Below, in pieces: positions 1 to 9,387 of a stretch of 64,000 nt of DNA (the stretch's first letter is position 1; each line of letters begins with the position of its first letter). The position numbers were made by a program, and so were the translations under genes. The notes under the pieces are model-generated. The model saw only the letters and a list, made by a program, of their open reading frames with translations. It searched no databases and was not told where the DNA came from. This stretch comes from Alisma plantago-aquatica. Lineage: Eukaryota > Streptophyta > Magnoliopsida > Alismatales > Alismataceae. Where the stretch lies: contig OY856413.1 in NCBI GenBank assembly GCA_963693085.1, forward strand, positions 542,204,379-542,268,378. Reading direction: 5' to 3'.

Positions 1-895
1 GGGGTGTGGACTACATGGGTCCATTCCCATCTTCTCATGGATTTTCCTACATCCTAGTGGTAGTGGATTATGTCTCAAAATGGGTAGAAGCCATACCAAC
101 CATTACTAGCAATTACAAACCAGTCATCAAAATGTTAAAAGATATTATTTTCCCCTATTTCAGAGTCCCACGCACCGTGATATCTGACGGAAGATCTCAT
201 TTCCTGGAAAGAAGCTTTGAAGCATTGCTGAGAAAATATGGTGTAACACACAAAGTAGCCTCACCCTACCATCCACATACAAGTGGACAGGTAGAGGTTT
301 CTAACCGTCAACTCAAGGCTATTTTGGAAAAGACATTAGGCCGCAATCGAAAAGATTGGTAAGTGAAAATCAATGACGCATTGTGGGCCTGCCAAACTGA
401 TCTTAAGACTCCCCTTGGTACTACACCATTTCGGTTAATCTATGGGAATTCATGCCACCTGCCTATAGAACTCAAACACAAAGCATGGTGGGCAATAAAA
501 CAACTAAATTTTGATATGAAGAAAGCATGCCAAGCCAGGATTCTGCAACTTTAGGAGCTGGAAGAACTCCAGATGACAGCTTATGAAAATGCATGAATCT
601 ATAAAGAATGTACGAAACTTTGGCACGATGGTCATCTGAAAAGAAAAGACTTATGAGTGGGAGACCAAGTTCTTCTATTCAAATCAAGACTGAAGTTATT
701 CCCAGGGAAACTCCATTCTCGATGGTCTGGGCCTTACATTGTCAAGAACATTTCCCTACATGGTGCTTTCTCTTTATGGAGTGAAAATTCAGGCAAATTT
801 GTGGCAAATGGTCAATGATTGAAGAGATATTTCACCTCAATTGACACAGGCAACGTAGCAATGCTAGATCTTTCCAATCCAACATATCCACCATA
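1..895 (+). pseudogene. Ty3/gypsy (Athila-like) integrase, 3' part of pol, broken
   Basis: The reading frame from position 6 encodes the catalytic core of a retroviral-type integrase, which joins element cDNA to host DNA in the nucleus. The DD35E triad is intact: Asp at codon 2 (nt 9-11), Asp at codon 61 (186-188) and Glu at codon 97 (294-296), with exactly 35 residues between the last two. The frame continues in the same register past a stop at 361 and others near 552, 594, 655 and 818, through a region with the YGxxCHLPxEL pattern of Athila-type elements and a C-terminal part with RWSGPY. The N-terminal zinc finger and the rest of pol lie left of the window. Clade assignment is inference from these motifs and from the related element B. 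Not functional as read, because of at least five stops. Confidence 0.85.
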
Positions 896-2385
896 AAATT
901 GAAGGGTTTAGTCGAGCCATCGACATAAAACAAAGGTATTTGTCAGGAGGCAACCCGATCAATAAATTTGTTTTTATTTACTTTTATTTAGATTTTTCCT
1001 TAATTTTGTTTTTAAATTTTAGATAAGTTTGCACTAAATAAAAATTTCATCGTGAGATTCCATCTTGAGTTCTGATTGATCTTCATTTTGAGATTTTCAG
1101 ATGGAGGATACACGCTGCTTGGAACGCAACCACATCTGGTGGTCCAAATGACATGAATTTTCCCCTCCATCTTGGATTTAGTGTTTTCTCGGGACAAGCA
1201 AATTTCTATGTTCGGGGTGGAGGGTGGGTGGTACGTACTTTGCTTTCCACCTTTACCCATCTATTTTAGACTTAACTTTTCATCGTTGCATTGTTGACCA
1301 AAGTTTTCAAAAAAAAATCAAAAGTTTTAAAGTTTTTAAAGAAATTGAATAGATACATGATGAAGTTTTGACACTTTTTGTTTCATTAAAAGCCATTTCC
1401 TAGCCTACTATGCATTTTGAATCATTATACCCTCCTTATTCAAAGCAGACCCTCAAAGGGATCATTTTCATGAGACTAGCCATTTGATTGAAATCATATT
1501 GTGAAGCTTATGATTCCTAACATCATGTCCTCCTGCAAATATGGCAAGTGTTTGTCGAACTGATAGGGATCAAACACTTCGTTCTTCCTAACTGACTAGT
1601 GGAACAATAACATGGAATCCCCACCAGATCCTCATGAATTCATTATTTAAGCAGAGTACGATAAAGAGAACGACCCGATGCACTGAATTGTAAATCAAGT
1701 GGCATTCTGATCTGAACTCTTTTCTACACTTCTTCTATCATCATCGTACTTCTCCGTCCATCAAAAAGAAACAAAATAGCCAAAATAGTGCCAAACCCTA
1801 AGTTTGGGGCACACCATTTCCCTCTATATCCGCTTCTTCCATACCCCTCACAAATTAATAGGGGCATGCCACCAAGAAAAAATGCCAAAGTGTACACAAA
1901 TAAATGCAATTTTGAGTCAATTAGAGGAGAGATTTGCACAAAAAATGCAATAAATGAAATTGTAAATCATATAATAAAAATCTCGAGTTGAATAGAGGAG
2001 ATATTTATTTCTTCCATACCGCCTTTCACTCCCTTTTCTACCTAATGGAACAATGAATGCCTTCACTACCCTGAAAAACACCAGTGTCGGATCAGATGGA
2101 CACTTGTTGTTCTACGGGTATCTCTAGACTCCTACAAAACTCTTACAAATGCTTGTTGTTGGAAAAAGTGAGGAGGGAGTGATGTTGGGAAACAAACATA
2201 GGAACAAAGATATGGTAAGATGTGTTCAGTGGTCTCAGGAAATTGAGATCGTAGTCATACTGATTAAAAAGAAAACAATTGTGATGTGAAAAGGAGGCAA
2301 TCACACGAGTTGAAAGTATTCATTTGGCGACTGTTTCAAATTTTGTATTACTCAAGGATGAGCAACATTTAAGTTCGGGGTATTT
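896..2385 (+). other. Long 3' non-coding tract of element A, ending in the polypurine tract
   Basis: No credible coding frame. Two segments recur in element B: a block around 1165-1260 with a GGGTGGTACGTA core matches 14795-14860, and a block around 1775-1930 (CCAAACCCTAAG, CATACCCCTC, AGGAGAGAT) matches 15265-15440. The shared order of these blocks shows that A and B are related. The tract ends in a purine-rich TTCGGGGTATTT sequence directly before the LTR start, the expected place for plus-strand priming. Confidence 0.6.
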
Positions 2386-4197
2386 TGATGAATGCATATT
2401 CATCATAATATTCAGTCACCATCTTAGGCCAAATTCGACTCAATGATTTCACTTTCATCTACTAAATATCTCAAAATGCAAAATTGCTTAATTGGTTCAA
2501 TTATCAAGATTATTAACTGAGTTTATGTTGATTTTATTCAGGTCATGATGAGGTTCAACCATTAGTGGGACCCACCTTTCTCAACCCTAGATCTACCTTC
2601 ACCCATGATCCTCTCATCCACAGTCCTGACCAAACGGTCTTGACCAAATAGTCTTGAACAATCGATCTTTACCAGCTGGTTTCATCCATTCGGTTTTGAT
2701 GTATCAGTCTTGGCCATTCATCCACACGGTCTCAGACCGCAGGCCTTTCTGCACCATCAAATCATGGATCTACGACCCTAGTGGTTTCCTTCATTTTGTC
2801 TCTTGACCATGTGATTTTGGGCTAATGGTTTCGATCACGATCTGCCCTATCGGTCTGCTTCCATACGGTCTCCCCCTCCCTCAGTCTCAAGACCGTATGG
2901 CAAACCACCTTCTCAAGACCGTATGAACGGCCACCTATCTAGAATCATGAAGACCAGGCCACCAGGACCTGCACCAGGGTTGACCTCCTCACAGCAGCGA
3001 CGCCGCTCCAGCACCACCTCCATCTCCGGTGCTACACCTGCTCTATTGCCGGTGCGACACCTACTCTTCCCTCCGCCTAGACCTATAGTCCCTGCCATCG
3101 CCACCAACGCACCTAAGCCCTAATTACCTCAGCCTCTGTCTTGTTCTTCCTTCCGCAACCTTTGCAAACCCTAGGCCTCTGTCGCCCAGGCCACCAAAAC
3201 AATATCCCTGCTATCGTCATCACCACCTCCTCCATGAATGACAGCAGTGCCTGCAGCACCTACCTGCCACCATCGTGCGCCCTCTTCTCTTCAAGACTGA
3301 TTAGAGATCAAAATCATTTGGATGATTATCGGTCTCCAAGACCGTATGGATGAGAGACCCATGACCACTTGGGAACGTAAGACCGATCCCATGACCAAGA
3401 CTACTTGTGCAGCAAGCTAAGACTGTTTGGATCGAGATCGGTTGCACAGCAGACTGTTAGGATAACATGGACGCTGAGACCGTTTGCTGAAGATCAAGAC
3501 CGTTAGAACAGAAATAGTTTGGAGGAAAAAACTCAGGATCATTTGGAAATATCAACTCCAGACTGTTAGAAGACTAAACAGTCTCCAAATCCGTTAGAGC
3601 ACAACTGTGAAAATTGAAATGGGGTCCATATCATGAAGACCCCAACCAGTGCCTATAAATAGGACTAGCAGGGTCCTTATTTGGGACATCGGATATGGGA
3701 TGCTGCCAGGCTGCCCAAAACTCAAGGTTTGATCCAGATAAATCCACATCCACGCCATTGCTACTCCACCTACTGCTCCTTTTGTTGCAAGCAAGAAGGT
3801 GAAGATGAGAAAAGAAGGAGGACAAGAAGGATTGCCCTTTCTGCCTTGGTGGTTCATCCTTCTCATTCAAATCTTCTCCGACACGACGCAGGAGACCGCA
3901 TCATCTTCATTGAGCTACGACTACCTTCTGCATCATGCTCGTGGTGGAATCTTCCCTATCTCTTGTTCTTCTTGTTTCTTGCATCATGAGTAAGTAGTTC
4001 CTTTTCGCTGGGGTACGGGGACTAGCCCCACTGCCCATGCTTCCATATCTTTTCATTTTAACATCCCAAGGCAATGTATATAACTTTTCATTTCATTGTT
4101 AATCGTCGATGTTTTCTTGTAGATTGATTACCTGTTTGCTTTTATCTTTTTCTTTCCTATGTTGTGATAACTTCAATATGTAGGATATGTCGATTAA
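2386..4197 (+). repeat. 3' LTR of Athila-like element A, interrupted by element B
   Basis: The LTR starts with TGATG immediately after the polypurine-like tract, in the same context as the 3' LTR of element B at 15766. U3 is filled with short direct and inverted copies of an AGACCGT(A/T)TGG motif. A TATAAATA box lies at 3654-3661. Downstream, at about 3986, ATGAGTAAGTAGTT followed by a GGGG...CCCC stretch matches the same part of the B LTR. The sequence breaks off at 4197 where B begins; the remaining U5 is not recognisable anywhere right of B. ORFs of 60-130 aa here are chance frames. Confidence 0.7.
3654..3661 (+). promoter_or_regulatory. TATA box of LTR A
   Basis: TATAAATA inside GCCTATAAATAGG, placed between the motif-rich U3 and the R/U5-like sequence, as expected for the Pol II promoter of an LTR. 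Confidence 0.6.
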
Positions 4198-5808
4198 TGA
4201 TGCATGCCATTCTAGCATTAATTTTGGATAATGTTGCAGTCTTGATTTCATAGATTTTCTTTATTAATCGAATGACCTATAATAAAATAACTTCTACCTA
4301 TCTCTATCACAAATAAATTGTACCTTGATCCTCTTAATATTATTTTTTTGAATTCTAATAATATTTCCCTCAATTTTCAGGAATGAATGAAGATTAGAAG
4401 AGATGAAGGTAGGAGACAATTCAGTTTCCCGAAGTGCTGACTTAAATTCATAATTTGCACCAAAATTGGCATAACCCTCACATTCCAAGGTGGAATTTAA
4501 TGTTAGAATATGATTTGGAAAGAGAATTCAAAGGCCTACAGCAAAATCATATTTTTGGGTGCACTTTAAATACTCTGGATAGCGGAAATTCACTCGAAAT
4601 CGCTACTGCGAGAATCTGCATTAAAGAAAGACAATCAAGAGTTTATTGACTAGATCTAAAAATTCAAACTGATGGTTCCCCCACTTTTGAGGAAATCCTA
4701 CCCTCTCCTTCTCCTATAAAAGGAGGGGGGTTCTCCATCTTTTGGCTTCTCGAGTTTTCTTGTATTAGCATTATGGAGCAAGTTTTCTTGTATTCTTCTA
4801 GTTCTGAAATAAAGTGGCCTTGCGTTTTTGTTACATGTTACTTTTAATTTCGTCATTCCGTTGTGTTTAGATCTAGTACCTTCTCCCCTCTATTGAGAAA
4901 TCGAGCAAGGTAGGAAGAGACAGCCATCTTCATTGTCTTTAATCGAGGATCAATAGTCGTAAGACTCAAAGATGGCTACATCACTTCCTTCCTCTGTCTC
5001 TCTTTGCTCCTTCTCCATGAGTGAGTAGTTCTTTATTGAGGCAAGGGGAATAACCCCTTAGCCATGGCTTTATCGAATTTTCCTTAAAAAATGATTCCAG
5101 ATGGCTTTTGGGTTTGATAACTAATTGATCTATCAAAGTAATTAATTGATTGATCAAAAGTTAATCTGGATGGATATGACAGTGGAAGTTCAGATTTAGA
5201 ACAACAAACCCAATCGCATAGAAGTTTTGAAACAATCGTGGATCTTCTTCTTTTAGCATGATGAACTAAGAAGCATGAGCATCGGGACTAATGGGCTCAT
5301 GCGTAGTCCATCTTTAGTGGATGTTTATTAATTCACTTGCCTTCATCGAATCCATCGTTTTTAAAGGATTAGTTTATTTTTTCCTAGGCTAAGGTGGTGA
5401 AAACCCCTAAAGCCTCAATTCTCATCTCTTGATCTAATCACTGCTTGCTTTTGCTTTCTCTATAGTCTTTTCGTTCATAATAGTTTTTCTTGTGCTAGAA
5501 ACAATCTTAATTTTCCTTGCGACAGGGCAAATTTACATTCTTGTTAAGTGCATTCCGTACTTGCATTTCTTTCCTTAGTGTTAATCATCAACCCCCAAAA
5601 CTCAACTTTTACTTTCTGATCCAAATCTAAAAAATACCAAAAATAAATAACAAGTTCTTCAAAACAATTGGGATAAAAAAAACAATCTTAAAAAGTTGTC
5701 ATGTGGGATCGACCCTTTCTATACTAGTCTTAATCGGAAAAGTTGAAAAAGGATTAAACTCTAGAATAATTATCTTAGTGATTGTAAGTGCTAAATGATG
5801 CATGAACA
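4198..5808 (+). repeat. 5' LTR of element B
   Basis: Starts TGATGCATG and ends GAACA three bases before the primer-binding site, giving TG...CA ends. It aligns along its length with 15766-17357. The last roughly 34 bases (GTGATTGTAAGTGC to GAACA) are absent from the 3' copy. The TATA box is at 4715-4722. Confidence 0.88.
4715..4722 (+). promoter_or_regulatory. TATA box of the element B 5' LTR
   Basis: TATAAAAG in the context CTCCTATAAAAGGAGG, itself a near-palindrome. The 3' LTR has the same site at 16296-16303. Confidence 0.65.
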
Positions 5809-5811
5809 ATT

Positions 5812-5829
5812 TGGCGCCGTTGTCGGGGA
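5812..5829 (+). promoter_or_regulatory. Primer-binding site, tRNA-Asp type
   Basis: TGGCGCCGTTGTCGGGGA lies 3 bases after the 5' LTR. It is complementary, with one mismatch, to the 3' end of plant tRNA-Asp (GTC), the primer used by Athila-type elements. Confidence 0.9.
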
Positions 5830-6102
5830 CAATGGATTATTTTCTCGAACCCCAAAAATTTTTGAAAACTTTTTTTTATTTTTTAGGCCTTCTAAGTAAC
5901 ATTCTAGAAGTGCTACTCCTCCTTCTGCCGAGTTTCCATTCTGATAGTCTGTTTTTTTTCTACAAATATGCTAGTTTGTAAAAACAAATTGTTAGTTTTG
6001 TAATTTTTAACCTTGTTTCATAATCCCTAAGATTTTCCTTTTATTTTATAGTCTTGTACAAATCTTTAGTTCTTTTTTGAATTGTAAAAGAAACATTTTC
6101 AA
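5830..6102 (+). other. Leader of element B
   Basis: T-rich untranslated leader between the primer site and the first in-frame ATG at 6103. No feature seen beyond homopolymer T runs. Confidence 0.5.
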
Positions 6103-6561
6103 ATGGAGTGGGCATTGCAATATTCCCCATAATGTTATTATTGTGGTCATTGCCACCATGAATCTCTTGCCTGTCCAACTTTATCCCATAGCACCCCTCT
6201 CTATGAGCCCTTTCATCCTGGTGGGTACAATGTAAATCCTTATTTTTTCTGAGAACCAATATGGGAACCTTGCTATCCATATTCTGAGAGAGGGTACGAC
6301 TAACAAAACTTTGAGGGAAATGGACCTATATATGATACCCAATATAATCCTCAACAAGAAGAGAAACTTAAGTCCCTAGAGAAGATGGCAGCAAAACTCA
6401 TAACTAGCCAAACCTTATTGGCCACCTTGCTGAAAGCCCAATCCCAAAACCCAGATGTTCCAAATATGTTCCCCCATGACTCAGTGACACCTTGAAATAT
6501 TGTATCTTCCCACCACGATGAGAACAATGGAAATTACAATCCACCATCTTCTGAAGATTAT
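6103..6561 (+). pseudogene. Element B ORF, N-terminal half (zinc-knuckle protein)
   Basis: In the frame starting at ATG 6103, codons at 6133-6174 spell a CX2CX4HX4C pattern, the signature of retroviral-type zinc knuckles that bind RNA. It is followed by an acidic, Tyr/Pro/Asn-rich stretch and a heptad-like segment (EKLKSLEKMAAKL, LLATLLKAQ, about 6360-6450). Stops at 6130, 6250, 6301 and 6493 break the frame. The CACTA element then interrupts it at the GAT-TAT codons ending at 6561, and the same frame resumes at 13601. In Gag proteins the knuckle is normally C-terminal; here it is at the start. The similarity to Gag is only this motif, so the product is best called an unidentified element-encoded RNA-binding candidate. 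Confidence 0.65.
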
Positions 6562-6597
6562 CACTACTACAGAAACAACATTCAGTGTCGCTTTTCT

Positions 6598-7005
6598 GGG
6601 CGTCGGTTCTTTAGGAAAACCGACGCCTACAATATTAGACGTCAGTTATTTAGGTACACCGACGTCTATATTCGATGACCAGCCAGACACGGGTACCGCT
6701 TTGAATACAGCGTCGGTTGTTAATAACAAACTGACGCCTAAAGTCACCCACGAAATCCAATTTTCACCCAAAAAAAAAGTGTCACTTTCAGCGTCGGTTA
6801 TGTAGATAGAAACTGACGCCTATGTGTGATGAAAATTTGTGCGAGAAGTGTCACTTTCAGCGTCGGTTATCCTTTGATAACCGATGCTGAAAGTGGTTCC
6901 CGCCAAACAATTTTGTGTAAATATTGTCCAATTTGACGTCGGTTGTTTCAAACAACCGACGCTAAAGATGTTTAGGCGTCGGTTGTGTGAAACAACCGAC
7001 ACTAT
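6598..7005. repeat. CACTA 5' subterminal repeats (about seven hairpin units)
   Basis: About seven imperfect units of (G/A)GCGTCGGTT, a 6-12 base spacer, and AACCGACGC(C/T), near 6599, 6638, 6709, 6789, 6859, 6934 and 6974. Each unit can fold as a hairpin. In CACTA elements such zones are the binding sites for the element's DNA-binding protein (established for En/Spm; inferred here). Confidence 0.88.
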
Positions 7006-7019
7006 TTGGGAACTTAATA

Positions 7020-7440
7020 TCCCACGATCACCTGACTCTTCCCCTTTCTTCTGTTTCATCGCGAGCCGATTTCCCTTTTCTTCTCTACTGTCACCCGACC
7101 ACGCAGCCGATTTCTCCTCCACGAAAGCTCCTTCTTCCTCCACGACAGCGCCGCCGTGCCGCCGCTGCGCCACCTTCTCCGCCGCCACTGTTGCTGCCTT
7201 CTTCCCCTTCTCTGCGCCCCCTTCTCCGCCACGCCCCCTTCTCCGCCGCCACTGCTGCTCCAGCGCCTGAGATTAGGTGCTCCAGCGCCACCACGCCTGA
7301 GATTAGGTGCTCGTCCACCGCCGTCGCGCTGCCGCAACCATCTTCTCCAGCCTCGCTGCTAGCTGCTCCTCCATCGATGTCACTGCTAGCTACTCCTCCA
7401 GCCAGAGCCACTGGAGCCTCTGCCTTCTTCCCTTTGACAA
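7020..7440 (+). other. GC- and CpG-rich CACTA segment, possible 5' exon or promoter
   Basis: A sharp GC-rich island in AT-rich surroundings, with CGCC/CCGCC iterations that leave ORFs open in several frames on both strands. The longest plus-strand frame (6987-7484) is Ser/Pro/Ala-rich with no motif. It ends near a splice-donor-like ACAAGGTTGG at 7438. I read it as a non-coding first exon or promoter of the transposase gene rather than a protein; this is weak inference. Confidence 0.35.
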
Positions 7441-7727
7441 GGTTGGTCCTTCTCTACTTTTTTTCATCGATTATATTGTTGTGATAAAAATGCATTATAT
7501 GTATTTGATTAGAGTTGGAATTATGTATAAATTCTAATATGTTTTTGTCCCAAATCTAATTATATTATAATGATTGTATGAACATGCATATATGTAACTA
7601 TGTATTTTATTGAAATTGAAAATTATTTGTAAAGAATGACAACATACATGTATTTGTTGGCCTAGAAACCCATCTAAGATTTACTCATTAGGAGTAAATC
7701 TTGGATAGTCCCCGGTTTGGGACTGTT

Positions 7728-7917
7728 CTTGAACACCTAATCTCACTTAGGATGTAAGTGTATAATGTGTATTGGGTTTTCGAGAAAATTTTGGTAGCAT
7801 TTCCCCGTTTGTTCTCTAAGTACATATGTACTTAGAGAACAGCGGGGAAATGCTGCCGAAATTTTCTTGAAAACCCAATACACATTATACACTTACTAGT
7901 GAGATTGGGTGTTCAAG
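7728..7917. repeat. Long inverted repeat, arms about 95 bp
   Basis: CTTGAACACC (7728-7737) pairs with GGTGTTCAAG (7908-7917). Inward, the arms ATAATGTGTATTGGGTTTTC, AGCATTTCCCCG and TTCTCTAAGTACAT match their reverse complements with a few mismatches around a centre near 7827. A smaller stem, AGATTTACTC/GGAGTAAATCT, lies just upstream at 7677-7701. The position is upstream of the transposase start. Confidence 0.85.
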
Positions 7918-8054
7918 GATGGGATAGGTGGTACACATTTATTATATATAAGAATGACATCACATTATACACTTAGGATGTAAGTGTATACCCTAATCGT
8001 TTCCTAATATATACTTGTTTCCTAATATATACTTGTTTTCTCTTTGATCATAGA

Positions 8055-9264
8055 ATGGATAGATCATGGATGTCCATTCGTAATCGTTGCACCCCAGAGT
8101 TTATATCTGGTCTTGATCAGTTTATTAGATTTGCCAAAGAACATAGGAAAAAACCTACAGATAGGTTCTACTGTCCAACACTTGTGAGGAAATCAAAAGT
8201 CATGTCATGTGCAACGGGATTGTACAAGGCTAAACAGAATGTAGGCATTGCGGTAACAACTTGAAAGTCAACACTAGTGAGGAAATCAAAAGTCATGCCA
8301 TGTGCAACGGGATTGTACAAGGCTATATAGAATGGCACTGGCATGGAGAGATTTCAAAATCAAAACCAGTAGATGTCGATAGCAGTGCTTGGGTGGAAGA
8401 AGAAATTGCCTCCGATGACGTAAATGTGAACGAACCAGTTCCAGCAGACATCGTTGATGCGATGCTGGATAGTTGTATGGTAGAGCACACTGATCCACCT
8501 CCTATCTTTAGAAACATTGTGCATGATGCTGAGATACCGTTATACACAGGCTGTGCTAAGTTTACGAAGCTTAGCGCTGTGTTGAGATTGTATAAGTTGA
8601 AAGCAAACAATAGATGGAGCGACAAAAGCTTCACTTCATTGTTGACTTTGTTGAAAGAAATGCTTCCTGAAGGAAACGAGCTGCCAATCTCAACATACCA
8701 GGTAAAGAAAATGTTGTGCCCAATGGGAATGGAGGCCAAGAAGATACACGCATGCCCGAATGATTGTGTATTATTTTAAAAGGACTATGTAGATTTGAAA
8801 GATTGTCCAAAATGTGGTGCGTCACGGTATAAATTGACGACTTCGGGGGAGTCCAAAACTGGTTCTCCATTTGGGAGTTTGACTACATAGATTTCAAAAT
8901 TCCGCTCTTTAAATGTAATTGGGTTGATAACACCAAAGGAGTTATAGTGGATGAATTGGGTTTCACTTTGGTGAACTTTGAAAAGATTGGAGAGAAGGGT
9001 GAACCATTCATATTGGCATCACAGGCGAAACAAATATTCTATATCGATGATCCTGCAAATGATAAATGGTCAGTTGTTCTTCATGGTAAAAGACAGTTCA
9101 TTGAAGATCCTATAGATGAAGAAGAGTACTATGATTAGTATGATGACTCCAGTCCATTCTCAGTTGGGTTGCCAACTCCACAAAATATTGAAGCTAATGA
9201 TGACTTATATGTGCGCGGAGATCACAATGAAGGATTGTTAATTGATAAAAGATCACAATTTTAG
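8055..9264 (+). pseudogene. TNP2-type CACTA transposase, internally deleted
   Basis: ATG 8055 opens a DRSWM...FISGLDQFIRFA segment, the plant transposase-associated N-terminal domain. After a disruption at 8181-8239, a second frame reads EEIKSHAMCNGIVQGY, WHWHGE and then the start of the TNP2 domain (IPLYTGCAKFTKLSAV, SDKSFTSLL, KIHACPNDC). A stop follows at 8776. Around 8860 the sequence jumps straight to the C-terminal region of these proteins (IWEFDYIDFKIP, GVIVDELGFTLV, EPFILASQAKQ, KWSVVLHGK; a DUF4216-like region), missing the whole catalytic DDE core. A further stop lies at 9136. Intact TNP2 proteins are several hundred residues longer, so this copy cannot catalyse transposition. Confidence 0.9.
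8181..8239 (+). repeat. 59-bp templated insertion in the transposase
   Basis: The block from GTGAGGAAATCAAAAGTCAT to TGTACAAGGC recurs 93 bases downstream (8277 onward) with two or three differences. Skipping 8181-8239 gives a continuous Cys-rich reading frame, so this is best read as inserted filler DNA copied from nearby. It shifts the frame. Confidence 0.65.
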
Positions 9265-9278
9265 AGACATGTATGTTT

Positions 9279-9374
9279 ATACAAATGCTAAATGTTTGCC
9301 TTTTTCTAGTTAATACAAATGATAAATGTTTGCCTTTTTCTAGTTAATACAAATGCTAAATGTTTGCCTTTTTA
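9279..9374. repeat. Three tandem copies of a 34-39 bp AT-rich repeat
   Basis: Three head-to-tail copies of ACAAATG(C/A)TAAATGTTTGCC followed by TTTTTCTAGTTAAT, between the transposase relic and the next gene of the CACTA element. Confidence 0.7.
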
Positions 9375-9387
9375 ATGACATTTTTAG

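Noticed and set aside
6884..7484. Overlapping ORFs of 90-165 codons in the GC-rich CACTA segment
   Set aside because: Low-complexity CCGCC sequence keeps several frames open on both strands; no domain and no start context favours one.
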